A stretch of 64,000 nucleotides of DNA from Paenibacillus sp. MMS20-IR301. GTDB taxonomy: Bacteria; Bacillota; Bacilli; Paenibacillales; Paenibacillaceae. Position numbers and translations under genes: made by a program. The notes beneath the pieces were generated by a model. The model searched no databases, had not been told where the DNA came from, and saw nothing but the letters and a program-made list of their open reading frames with translations. Each line of letters opens with the position of its first letter. The first letter of the stretch is position 1. This document shows, one piece after another, positions 1-7,488 of this stretch. Location: the NCBI RefSeq assembly GCF_032302195.1, contig NZ_CP135275.1:1426001-1490000 (forward strand), in the 5' to 3' direction.

Positions 1-1
1 C

Positions 2-457
2 CCTTACGAGGATAACCTGCCAAACTGGAATGAATTCCGCAAATGGCTGATGCTGCTTGGCGGATACACCGGCCGGAATGGTACACAGAAGCCTGCCGGG
101 CTGCTTCCCTTCATTGCCGCCCTGCTGAAATCTCCTGACTACAGGCTGCGCGATCTGGCTCATATCTTCAGCAAAGGGATGAAGCTAAGCTACTCACCGC
201 AGATGCTGAAGGATATTCATGTTTATGCAGCGGAGCGTTCAATCGGGAGGCTTAAAATTCCCGTGCAGTTCATCCATGGTGTTCATGATCAGGCATGCCC
301 GGCGGATCTGCTGGAGCGTTTCTGCGTGCAGCTGGAGGCGCCGGCAGGCAAATCGGTAGTCTGGCTGAACAATGCCGCACACATCTTCAGTCCAGAGGAT
401 GCACAGACAGCGGAGAATGAGCTGATTAAGTTGTTGTCTCGGAATTTGAGCCGTTAA
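2..457 (+). CDS. alpha/beta hydrolase, C-terminal part (5' end outside window)
   Basis: The reading frame is open from the first bases of the window and ends with TAA at 457, so about 151 C-terminal residues are present and the start lies upstream. The visible part holds a helical cap-like region and then the last strands of an alpha/beta hydrolase. IHGVHDQACP supplies the usual acid residue (Asp), and NNAAHIFSPED supplies the catalytic His. The nucleophile elbow is outside the window, so the substrate (ester, lactone, peptide) cannot be judged. The 3' end overlaps the convergent AraC-type gene by 32 bases. An internal ATG at 50 is not the start because the coding signal continues upstream of it. 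Confidence 0.8.
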   Translation, partial: PYEDNLPNWNEFRKWLMLLGGYTGRNGTQKPAGLLPFIAALLKSPDYRLRDLAHIFSKGMKLSYSPQMLKDIHVYAAERSIGRLKIPVQFIHGVHDQACPADLLERFCVQLEAPAGKSVVWLNNAAHIFSPEDAQTAENELIKLLSRNLSR

Positions 458-1322
458 GCTTCTGGTACCGGCTCCGCATAACCCCCGGCGTACAGCCATG
501 CGCCTTGCGGAACACTCGGATGAAGTAATTGGTCTCCATGCCAAGGTTCAGCGCAATATCCTGCACCGGGCGCTCAGGCGCCTCGGTAATCATCTGCACC
601 GCGCGCTGCAGCCGCAGGTTCTGCAGATATTTATGCGGGGTCACGCCGTATTCCTGCTGGAACAGACGCTGGAAATGCTGGACGGAATAACCGACGGCCG
701 CTGCAAGGTTCGTCACCAGCAGCGGCTCGGTGAAGTGCTCGTTAATCAGGCTGACGGCTTTGCCCAGCGCCTCATTGCGGACATATTCATTCTCCAGCCT
801 CCCCGCTGTGCCGGAGGAGCTGTCCCCCTGGCGCAGTGTCAGCAGCAGCCGGTAGAGGCTGACGGACAGCTCCTGCAGCGATTGCTCCTCCTGGCGGCCG
901 GTGCTTTGTCCGTTGACCGTATGCCAGATGCTGCCGATCAGCTCCCAGCATTCATCGAAATGCTCGACCCGGAAGGGGACCGGAGGCAGTAGCCCTAGCC
1001 CCTCCAGCACGGTGCCGGACAGGCTGCCCTGGAAGCCGATGAAGCCGACATGCCAGGGCTCATGGGACAGCGGATAATATTCATGGCCCCGGTCACGCGG
1101 GAAAGCGAAGGCCATCCCCGGCTGCAGGATCGTCTCTGTGCCGTTTTCCAGGTCCCGGAACAGGCCGCTGCCGCTGCGGATCAGGAACACCTGATTGACC
1201 GGGAAGCCGCCCGGGCGGACATGATGATACTGGATATGACGTCCGACCGAATACGGATATAAGGGGAATGCGCTAAGGTCGCGCGGCATTTCAATCAGCG
1301 AAAAGGGAAGAATAGGGAACAC
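426..1322 (-). CDS. AraC-family transcriptional regulator
   Basis: Cytoplasmic regulator of about 298 residues. An N-terminal cupin-like sensing domain (residues ~20-150, with PVNQVFLIRSGSG and PGMAFAFPRDRGHEY) is followed by a C-terminal double helix-turn-helix AraC domain (~190-290, with LAAAVGYSVQHFQRLFQQEY and DIALNLGMETNYFIRVFRK). AraC proteins of this layout usually sense a sugar and activate a neighbouring glycosidase gene. Here the divergent neighbour is a GH42 beta-galactosidase, which makes control of that gene the simplest inference. The start is uncertain: the longest frame uses GTG at 1322 with GAGG touching it, while an in-frame ATG at 1289 has no clear ribosome site. The 3' end overlaps the preceding hydrolase gene on the other strand. 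Confidence 0.88.
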   Translation of the reverse strand: MFPILPFSLIEMPRDLSAFPLYPYSVGRHIQYHHVRPGGFPVNQVFLIRSGSGLFRDLENGTETILQPGMAFAFPRDRGHEYYPLSHEPWHVGFIGFQGSLSGTVLEGLGLLPPVPFRVEHFDECWELIGSIWHTVNGQSTGRQEEQSLQELSVSLYRLLLTLRQGDSSSGTAGRLENEYVRNEALGKAVSLINEHFTEPLLVTNLAAAVGYSVQHFQRLFQQEYGVTPHKYLQNLRLQRAVQMITEAPERPVQDIALNLGMETNYFIRVFRKAHGCTPGVMRSRYQKLNGSNSETTT

Positions 1323-1368
1323 CTCATATTCATTTTGTACTATGGAGTCGCTTGTTTTATCCTAACAT

Positions 1369-1382
1369 TGATAACGCTTCAT
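1369..1382 (+). promoter_or_regulatory. CRE-like (CcpA) site upstream of GH42 gene
   Basis: TGATAACGCTTCAT matches 12 of 14 positions of the catabolite-responsive element consensus TGWAARCGYTWNCW. It lies in the 178-base interval between the divergent AraC and beta-galactosidase genes, where carbon catabolite control of a glycosidase would be expected. A LacI-type operator is an alternative reading because the core is a partial palindrome. Confidence 0.4.
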
Positions 1383-1500
1383 CCTATATGATTAACAGTA
1401 TAAACGGTTGCCCGATAAATGAATAGAGCTTCTGATGCATAGAGATCAGTGAAAAGTCTCATTCTATCATGGGCACATAACAGAAAGGATGAACGATTCA

Positions 1501-3579
1501 ATGACTAAGAAAGTTCCTGCCGTCAGCAGCAAGATTCCGGTAATGCTGCATGGGGCCGACTATAATCCCGAGCAATGGCTGAAATATCCCGAGGTGCTCC
1601 GCGAGGATATCCGCATGATGAAGCTGGCCGGCTGCAATGTGATGTCCGTCGGGATATTCTCCTGGGTGTCCCTTGAGCCGGAAGAAGGCGTGTTCACGTT
1701 CGACTGGCTGGATCATGTGCTCGATTCATTTGCCGAGAACGGCATCTATGCCTTCCTGGCTACCCCGAGCGGGGCACGTCCGGCCTGGATGTCCGCGAAG
1801 TATCCTGAAGTGCTGCGGGTGGAACGGAACCGGGTGCGTAACCTGCACGGCGTCCGCCACAACCACTGTTATACTTCTCCGGTCTACCGCGAGAAGACGG
1901 CTCTGCTGAACGGCAAGCTGGCAGAACGGTACGCTCATCATCCGGCAGTTATCGGCTGGCATATCTCCAATGAGTTTGGCGGCGAATGCCACTGCGGACT
2001 GTGTCAGGACAAGTTCAGGGAATGGGTTAAGGCCAAGTATAACAATAATCTGGATGAACTCAACCATGCCTGGTGGGCGACCTTCTGGAGTCACACGTAC
2101 ACCTCCTGGGAACAGATTGAATCCCCGGCTCCACATGGGGAAAATCAGGTGCACGGGCTGAATCTGGACTGGCGGCGGTTCGTCAGCGAGCGGACGATCG
2201 ATTTCTGCCAGCATGAGATTAACTCGGTCCGCAGCTACAACTCTGGGCTGCCGGTTACGACGAATATGCATATGATCGACGGCGTGGATTACCGCGAGCT
2301 GGCGAAGATTCTGGATGTGGTCTCCTGGGATGCTTATCCGGACTGGGGATACACGGAGGATGACGACGATTCCCGTCTGGCGGCCTGGACTGCAATGCAC
2401 CATGACATGTACCGCAGCTTCAAGCATAAGCCGTTCCTGCTGATGGAAAGCACTCCGTCACTTACGAACTGGCAGTCGGTCAGCAAGCTGAAGCGTCCCG
2501 GCATGCACAAGCTGTCCTCGCTGCAGGCGGTAGCACACGGCTCTGATTCCGTCCAGTACTTCCAGTGGCGCAAAAGCCGCGGTTCCAGCGAAAAGTTCCA
2601 CGGGGCGGTAATTGACCACAGCGGGCATGCCGAGACCCGTGTCTTCAAGGATGTAGCGGAGGTAGGCGCGACACTGGCGAAGCTTAAAGAGGTTGTCGGC
2701 ACAAGTACACCTGCGGAAACGGCGATTCTGTTCGACTGGGATAACCGCTGGGCGATCAAAGACGCTCAGGGGATCCGCAATTCCGGGCTGAAATACGAGG
2801 AGACGGTTCTCCAGCATTACCGGGCGTTCTGGGAACTGGGCATTCCGGTCGACATTATGGGCTCGGGTGATGACCTCTCCGCATATAAGCTGGTCATTGC
2901 TCCAATGCTCTACCTGATCAGCGAAGAGAACGGCAAGCGGATTGAACGTTATGTAGAGCAAGGCGGAACCTTCCTGGCTACGTATTGGTCCGGTGTGGTA
3001 GGCGAGACCGACCTGTGCCATCTGGGCGGCTTCCCGGGACCGCTGCGCCGCACACTCGGCATCTGGGCGGAGGAGACTGAAGGGCTGCACAGCCGTGATC
3101 TGAACGGTCTCGTCATGAAGACGGGAAATGCCCTGAAGCTTACCGGCGACTACGATGCGCATGAAATTGCTGAGGTAATCCACCTGGAAGGTGCAGAAGC
3201 GCTGGGACATTACCGTAATGACTTCTATGCAGGACAGCCAGCGTTGACTGTGAACAAGCTGGGCGCAGGCAAAGCCTATCATCTGGCTACGCGTGTGAAG
3301 GACGCAGCATTCTATGTAGAGCTGTATGCAGCAATTGCTGACAAGGAGCGGATCAGCCGTTCCCTGAATGCTGAGCTTCCGGCAGGCGTTACTGCCCAGA
3401 AGCGTACAGACGGAGAACATGACTACGTATTTGTGCAGAATTTCAGCGGCAGTGAGCAATCGGTAACGCTGGATGGCCAGGAATATACGGATATTGAATC
3501 CGGCGCAGCTGCTCCGGCAGAGCTGAAGCTCCCGGTCAACGGGCTGGCGATACTGAAGCGCAAGAGTGCAACTGTATAA
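1501..3579 (+). CDS. GH42 beta-galactosidase
   Basis: Intracellular beta-galactosidase of 692 residues with no signal peptide, typical of the trimeric GH42 enzymes acting on short beta-galactosides such as galactan-derived oligosaccharides. The TIM-barrel domain occupies roughly residues 15-390. WHISNEFGG (~157) carries the acid/base Glu, LLMESTPS (~315) carries the nucleophile Glu, and ECHCGLC matches the zinc-binding cysteine cluster of the family. A trimerisation domain and a small C-terminal beta domain follow. Start choice: AAAGG at 1484-1488 abuts an ATG at 1489 with no spacing but is 12 bases from the ATG at 1501, so 1501 is preferred. An AraC regulator is divergent upstream. A rho-independent terminator follows the stop. 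Confidence 0.95.
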   Translation: MTKKVPAVSSKIPVMLHGADYNPEQWLKYPEVLREDIRMMKLAGCNVMSVGIFSWVSLEPEEGVFTFDWLDHVLDSFAENGIYAFLATPSGARPAWMSAKYPEVLRVERNRVRNLHGVRHNHCYTSPVYREKTALLNGKLAERYAHHPAVIGWHISNEFGGECHCGLCQDKFREWVKAKYNNNLDELNHAWWATFWSHTYTSWEQIESPAPHGENQVHGLNLDWRRFVSERTIDFCQHEINSVRSYNSGLPVTTNMHMIDGVDYRELAKILDVVSWDAYPDWGYTEDDDDSRLAAWTAMHHDMYRSFKHKPFLLMESTPSLTNWQSVSKLKRPGMHKLSSLQAVAHGSDSVQYFQWRKSRGSSEKFHGAVIDHSGHAETRVFKDVAEVGATLAKLKEVVGTSTPAETAILFDWDNRWAIKDAQGIRNSGLKYEETVLQHYRAFWELGIPVDIMGSGDDLSAYKLVIAPMLYLISEENGKRIERYVEQGGTFLATYWSGVVGETDLCHLGGFPGPLRRTLGIWAEETEGLHSRDLNGLVMKTGNALKLTGDYDAHEIAEVIHLEGAEALGHYRNDFYAGQPALTVNKLGAGKAYHLATRVKDAAFYVELYAAIADKERISRSLNAELPAGVTAQKRTDGEHDYVFVQNFSGSEQSVTLDGQEYTDIESGAAAPAELKLPVNGLAILKRKSATV

Positions 3580-3590
3580 ATAACTTTAAA

Positions 3591-3624
3591 AGGCAGGGCC
3601 TGTACTTAGGGTTCTGTCTTTTTT
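3591..3624 (+). terminator. terminator of the GH42 gene
   Basis: AGGCAGGGCC pairs with GGGTTCTGTCT (ten pairs including G-U wobbles) around an 8-base loop and is followed by a run of six T, 11 bases after the stop codon. Confidence 0.75.
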
Positions 3625-3697
3625 AATGTGGAATACTGTGAAACCTCCCGCTCCCTGAGAGCGTAACCCATTACAAACTGAAAGCGAGGGGATGACA

Positions 3698-4084
3698 ATG
3701 GGCTTGCACGTACAGGAATACGGGGACAGCAATGCCGGGATAATGCTGCTGTTTCTGCATGGCGGCGGAGTGAGCGGGTGGATGTGGGAGAAGCAGGTAC
3801 AATATTTCTCTTCCAGTTATTGTGTGGTTCCGGATTTGCCGGGGCATGGGCGCAGTGATGGGGCTGATTTCACGATTCAGGGCCGGAAAGAAAAAGCGGT
3901 TATGCGGAAATCTGCCGCCGATCTTGTGCTTAGAAACCCCAAGTGCACTCTTGTGATTATCCCCGGAACCGGACACGGAGTTTCTTTAGCGTTGCCGGAG
4001 CTCTTTAACCGGATGGTTGAAGCATGGATACATAATGCCGGGTTACCGGAAGATTTTATCGAAACAAAGCCTCAATCCCCTTAA
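3698..4084 (+). pseudogene. alpha/beta hydrolase remnant with internal deletion
   Basis: Open frame of 128 residues whose two ends belong to an alpha/beta hydrolase while the middle is missing. Residues ~15-50 contain the oxyanion strand and loop (LLFLHGGGVSGWMW) and the PDLPGHGRSDG motif. After FTIQGRKEKAV the protein jumps to a C-terminal segment with the late strand and catalytic His (LVIIPGTGHG). The nucleophile Ser elbow, the cap and the acid residue are absent, and the length is about half the usual 240-280. An in-frame internal deletion explains this, so the product is probably inactive. GAGGGG at 3686-3691 favours the ATG at 3698 over the one at 3692. The 3' end overlaps the convergent Nudix gene by 29 bases. 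Confidence 0.7.
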
Positions 4085-4679
4085 TGACCTGCAAATAATA
4101 AGCCTGCTCATGCGGGACGAACCGGGTGAAGCCGGCCTGCTCGTCGATGATCACCCGTTCACCGTCAGCGGTAATCCGGAAGCCCTGAATGCGCAGGGTA
4201 TCTGCAGCACCTGTGATTAGACTGCGGAAACTGCTGAAGCTGGCCTGAACGATTCCGGCAACCTCTTCCTGCTGCAGGACGAAATCCTCCAGGGCATAGC
4301 GGTTCTCGTAAATGAAGACATTGGCCCGTTCCCTGTCCAGGAATCCGGCGGTATCCATGCAGTAGGGGATGATTCCCAGCGGCTTCAACTCGTCAAAAGC
4401 TAGCGCAAGGCCTAACTCCTCCTGCACCTCGCGGACACCGTCCTGCACCGTTTCACCCGCCGTCAGATGCCCGGCGGCAGTGATGTCGAGCAGCCCGGCG
4501 TAATCCCTTTTCTGAGTGCTGCGCAGCTGCAAATAGACGGTCAGCCCGCTGTCATCCTTGCCCACAAACCAGCAGTGAAAGGTCTCGTGCCAAAGACCCA
4601 GGCGGTGTACCTCATCACGGGGAGCGGTGCCGGTAACATGGCCCTGCTCATCAAACGTTGTCAGTATTTCTTTATTCAT
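4056..4679 (-). CDS. Nudix hydrolase (isopentenyl-diphosphate isomerase-like subgroup)
   Basis: 207-residue Nudix protein. The opening (MNKEILTTFDEQGHVTG then HRLGLWHETFHCWFV) and the LDITAAGHLTAGE stretch resemble the IPP-isomerase/YfcD-type Nudix subgroup, whose members hydrolyse or isomerise diphosphates. The substrate is unknown. The Nudix box REVQEELGL is intact, but only six residues separate the upstream Glu from RE instead of the consensus seven. The start is ATG at 4679: AAAGGAG lies seven bases before it on the minus strand. The longer open frame up to 4808 reads through a terminator hairpin and is not coding. The end overlaps the hydrolase remnant on the plus strand. Confidence 0.85.
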   Translation of the reverse strand: MNKEILTTFDEQGHVTGTAPRDEVHRLGLWHETFHCWFVGKDDSGLTVYLQLRSTQKRDYAGLLDITAAGHLTAGETVQDGVREVQEELGLALAFDELKPLGIIPYCMDTAGFLDRERANVFIYENRYALEDFVLQQEEVAGIVQASFSSFRSLITGAADTLRIQGFRITADGERVIIDEQAGFTRFVPHEQAYYLQVIKGIEALFR

Positions 4680-4755
4680 GCGCAAGCTCCTTTGCGAATT
4701 ATATGTTGTCCAGCTTACCACAGCTCCGCCGGGCCAGGTCAAGTCTTGGCACAGT

Positions 4756-4781
4756 AAAAACCCGGATGCGGAGCATCCGGG
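4756..4781 (-). terminator. terminator of the kdu operon
   Basis: CCCGGATGC at 4761-4769 pairs perfectly with GCATCCGGG at 4773-4781 around GGA. Read leftwards, the stem is followed by five T (4760-4756). It lies 65 bases after the kduD stop and before the Nudix gene. Confidence 0.85.
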
Positions 4782-4845
4782 CGCTTTTGTCTCTATAGGG
4801 TGTATCAAGCCGAATCCGATTGTTGTTCAAGTGTTAAAGCTGGAA

Positions 4846-5601
4846 TTATCTGGCCAGCCAGCCGCCGTCCACATTCAGAATGTGGCCGTTCAGGTAGTCA
4901 GAGGCTGCGGAAGCCAGGAATACAGCAGGGCCCTTAACATCTTCAGCAGTACCCCAGCGTCCGGCAGGAATCCGGTCAAGGATGGAGTCGGAACGGTTCT
5001 GGTCGGCACGGATTGGAGCTGTGTTCTCAGTTGCCATGTAGCCTGGAGCAATGGCGTTGATGTTCAGGCCGGAACCTGCCCATTCGTTCGCGAATGCTTT
5101 GGTCAGGCCTGCTACAGCATGTTTACTTGCAGTGTAGCCTGGAACGTTGATGCCGCCCTGGTAGGAGAGCATGGAGCAGATATTGATGATTTTACCGTTG
5201 CCTCTTTCGAGGAAGTGGCGGCCGGCAATCTGGGACAGCAGGAATACAGTGTTCTGGTTGAGGTTGATTACGTCGAACCAGTCTTTTTCGCTGTGGTCTT
5301 TAGCTGGCGTACGGCGGATCATACCCGCACAGTTAACAAGGATGTCTACTTTGCCGGTGAAGGCTACCGCTTCGTCGAACATGCCTTGCAGCTTGCTGTG
5401 ATCGCTAAGATCAGTAGCAATGCTGAGCGCTTTTACGCCAAAAGCTTCAGCAGCTGCTACAGTTTCATCACTTGTATTAAGGGAAGCCGAGATTACATCT
5501 GCACCTGCTTCTGCGAAGGCAAGGGCGATCCCTTGTCCAAGACCCTGAGCCGCACCTGTTACGATTGCTGTTTTACCTGCCAGACTGAATAATGATGACA
5601 T
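4846..5601 (-). CDS. kduD: 2-dehydro-3-deoxy-D-gluconate 5-dehydrogenase
   Basis: 251-residue short-chain dehydrogenase. The Rossmann motif TGAAQGLGQG is at ~16, NCAG at ~90, the catalytic Ser in INICSMLSY, YTASK (Tyr and Lys) at ~157, and the dimer-interface ending LNVDGGW is present. KduD reduces 2,5-diketo-3-deoxygluconate (DKII) to 2-keto-3-deoxygluconate with NAD(P)H in the breakdown of unsaturated uronates from pectin or glycosaminoglycans. It is the last gene of a leftward operon after kduI and a DeoR regulator, 36 bases from the latter, with AAAGGAGA nine bases before the ATG. The kduI neighbour strengthens the assignment over a generic dehydrogenase. A KDG kinase and aldolase are not in this window. 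Confidence 0.92.
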   Translation of the reverse strand: MSSLFSLAGKTAIVTGAAQGLGQGIALAFAEAGADVISASLNTSDETVAAAEAFGVKALSIATDLSDHSKLQGMFDEAVAFTGKVDILVNCAGMIRRTPAKDHSEKDWFDVINLNQNTVFLLSQIAGRHFLERGNGKIINICSMLSYQGGINVPGYTASKHAVAGLTKAFANEWAGSGLNINAIAPGYMATENTAPIRADQNRSDSILDRIPAGRWGTAEDVKGPAVFLASAASDYLNGHILNVDGGWLAR

Positions 5602-5637
5602 ATTATTTTCTCTCCTTTGAGATGTATTGTATTTGAA

Positions 5638-6393
5638 CTATCCGCACTCGATGGTAACGCCGGCCTTACGGAACAGCTCTGCCGTCTCCGGTGCCAGGCC
5701 GCTGTCTGTAAGCAGCACGTCCACTTCCTGCAGGGAAGCGAAGGTGCGCAGCGCAGTATGCCCGAATTTGTGATGATCACAGGCGGCGAACACCTGGCGT
5801 GCTGTGGATACAAGCGCCTGCTTGAAGTCGATTAAGTCTCCGGTATAGATGGACAGCCCGTGCTCGATGTGAACGGCTGTCGCCGAGAGAAAGGCTTTTT
5901 GAATATTAAGCTTCTGGACATAAGAGACCGCTTCAGGACCGGCCAGCATATTGCGGACACGGTAACCTCCGGGAACGACTAGACGTATGTTGTCCTTGGG
6001 AACCAGTTCGCTGATGATGTACACATCATTGGTGACGACCGTCAGGGGCATATTGTCCAGCCGCCGGGCAATCTCAAGCGTAGTGCTGCCGCCGTCGAGT
6101 GCAATAATGTCATCCTGCCCGATATGTGCAAGGGCACGCAGGGCAATCTCCGTTTTCTCATCGGAATATTTATCGAGCGGGGCCCGCAGCGGGAGAATTC
6201 CGAACTGATCGCTTTGTGCCAGCACAGCTCCGCCGTGCACACGCATAATCAATCCTTGCTCCTCCAGCTTGCTCAGGTCCTCGCGGATCGTTTTTCCCGT
6301 CACCTGGAGCTTGTCGCTCAACTCGTTCACGGTTACATCCTTCTGGTTCAGCATAACTTCCATAATCATCTCATGTCGTCGTATCGGGTTCAT
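5638..6393 (-). CDS. DeoR-family transcriptional regulator of the kdu operon
   Basis: 251-residue DeoR/GlpR-type repressor. The N-terminal winged helix (residues ~1-58) has the family pattern DVTVNELSDKLQVTGKTIREDL followed by LIMRVHGGAVL. A C-terminal sugar-phosphate-sensing domain (~75-230) includes IALDGGSTTLEIARRL and LTVVTNDVYI. DeoR proteins respond to phosphorylated sugar intermediates. The gene sits between kduI and kduD in the same orientation (34 bases after kduI, 36 before kduD), so it is probably co-transcribed and autoregulated. The likely ligand is a uronate intermediate, which is inference. Possible operators are in the AT-rich divergent region at 7262-7488. Confidence 0.88.
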   Translation of the reverse strand: MNPIRRHEMIMEVMLNQKDVTVNELSDKLQVTGKTIREDLSKLEEQGLIMRVHGGAVLAQSDQFGILPLRAPLDKYSDEKTEIALRALAHIGQDDIIALDGGSTTLEIARRLDNMPLTVVTNDVYIISELVPKDNIRLVVPGGYRVRNMLAGPEAVSYVQKLNIQKAFLSATAVHIEHGLSIYTGDLIDFKQALVSTARQVFAACDHHKFGHTALRTFASLQEVDVLLTDSGLAPETAELFRKAGVTIECG

Positions 6394-6427
6394 CCGCCTG
6401 CCTCAGCTTTCCGTAGTTGATTTGTTA

Positions 6428-7261
6428 CTATTGTAATTCCTTCATGCCTACGGGGTCCATATCATCGTAACGTTTGTTGTCTCCGGCCATGCTCCAGATG
6501 AAGGTGTAGTTATGTGTACCTACGCCGCTGTGAATGGACCAGCTTGGAGAAATAACAGCCTGTTCGTTATGCATAACGATGTGACGGGTTTCGGTCGGTT
6601 CGCCCATCAGGTGGAACACAATGGAATCATCCGGCAGATCGAAGTAGAAGTAAGCTTCCATCCGGCGGGGGTGAGTATGCGATGGCATAGTATTCCACAT
6701 GCTGCCCGGTTTCAGTTGGGTCATGCCCATAACAAGCTGTGCGCTCTGCACGCCGTTCGTATGGATGAAGCGGTGGATGGTACGTTCGTTCGAATTCTCG
6801 AGACCGCCCATCGCGCCGGATTCAGACTCTTCAAGCGTAGTTTTGGTAGTAGGGTAGGACTGGTGAGCCGGAGCGGAATTCAGATAGAACTTCGCCGGCT
6901 TTGCGCTGTCCGCGCTTTTGAAAATAACATCCTTTACGCCTTGGCCGACATACAGGCATTCTTTGAAATCAACTTCATATTCAGTTCCGTCTACAACAAC
7001 CGAACCCTTGCCGCCGACATTGATAATGCCCAGCTCACGGCGTTCGAGGAAGTAAGTGACACCAAGCTCTTTCAGGTCAGTTGTAAGGACAACCTCGCCG
7101 TTTACCGGATTAGCGCCGCCCACAATCATGCGGTCTTCATGAGTCAGGACAAGCTTCAGTTCGTCCGGTGCAAAAATAACCGGGATGTGGAACTCCTTAC
7201 GCAGGCGCTCAGTGTCAAATTGCTTCACTTCATTCGGGTGGGATGCAAAACGTCTTTCCAT
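6428..7261 (-). CDS. kduI: 5-keto-4-deoxyuronate isomerase
   Basis: 277-residue cupin-fold enzyme of the usual KduI length. It isomerises 5-keto-4-deoxyuronate (DKI) to 2,5-diketo-3-deoxygluconate, the step before KduD. The metal site is visible as PSHTHPRRMEAYFYF (His-x-His-x4-Glu near residue 195) plus a later His in IHSGVGTHNYTFIW. The start ATG at 7261 is preceded by GAAGGAGA on the minus strand. It is the first gene of the leftward kduI-deoR-kduD operon and is divergent from an uncharacterised protein, which implies that unsaturated uronates reach the cytoplasm and feed this pathway. Confidence 0.95.
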   Translation of the reverse strand: MERRFASHPNEVKQFDTERLRKEFHIPVIFAPDELKLVLTHEDRMIVGGANPVNGEVVLTTDLKELGVTYFLERRELGIINVGGKGSVVVDGTEYEVDFKECLYVGQGVKDVIFKSADSAKPAKFYLNSAPAHQSYPTTKTTLEESESGAMGGLENSNERTIHRFIHTNGVQSAQLVMGMTQLKPGSMWNTMPSHTHPRRMEAYFYFDLPDDSIVFHLMGEPTETRHIVMHNEQAVISPSWSIHSGVGTHNYTFIWSMAGDNKRYDDMDPVGMKELQ

Positions 7262-7309
7262 TGAATATTCAATCTCCTTCGGAAAATGTATTTTCGTTCG
7301 TATAGGTAC

Positions 7310-7338
7310 AATTTAATCCATATTGGTTCATTTGGCAA
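7310..7338 (-). promoter_or_regulatory. candidate kduI promoter
   Basis: On the minus strand, TTGCCA (7338-7333) and TAAATT (7315-7310) are separated by 17 bases, matching 5/6 and 4/6 of the sigma-A hexamers. They lie about 50 bases before the kduI start. The surrounding DNA is very AT-rich and holds several TTCGT/TTTGTTT-like tracts that could be DeoR operators. Confidence 0.5.
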
Positions 7339-7390
7339 GAGATAATCTTTTTTAGTACGTTTAAATTAGTTTGTTTATTCGTTTTTGCGA

Positions 7391-7419
7391 TTGCCTTATG
7401 AACTGAATGCGTGCACAAT
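7391..7419 (+). promoter_or_regulatory. candidate promoter of the 554-residue protein gene
   Basis: TTGCCT and CACAAT are separated by 17 bases about 70 bases before the ATG at 7489. The match to the consensus is moderate. Confidence 0.35.
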
Positions 7420-7488
7420 AGAGCTGGAATGATGTAATGGATTCACAGCTTGACCGGGAATTATTAATTAGTTCGGAGGGTGAAGAAA

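Noticed and set aside
2458..3459. 333-codon open frame on the minus strand opposite the GH42 gene
   Set aside because: Antisense shadow within a complete beta-galactosidase gene; composition is not protein-like.
4680..4808. 43-residue N-terminal extension of the Nudix protein
   Set aside because: It would read through the kdu terminator, and a good ribosome site lies before ATG 4679.
4627..5592. 321-codon plus-strand open frame across the kduD gene
   Set aside because: Runs through a terminator hairpin and opposite a complete kduD; Cys/Val-rich translation with no domain.
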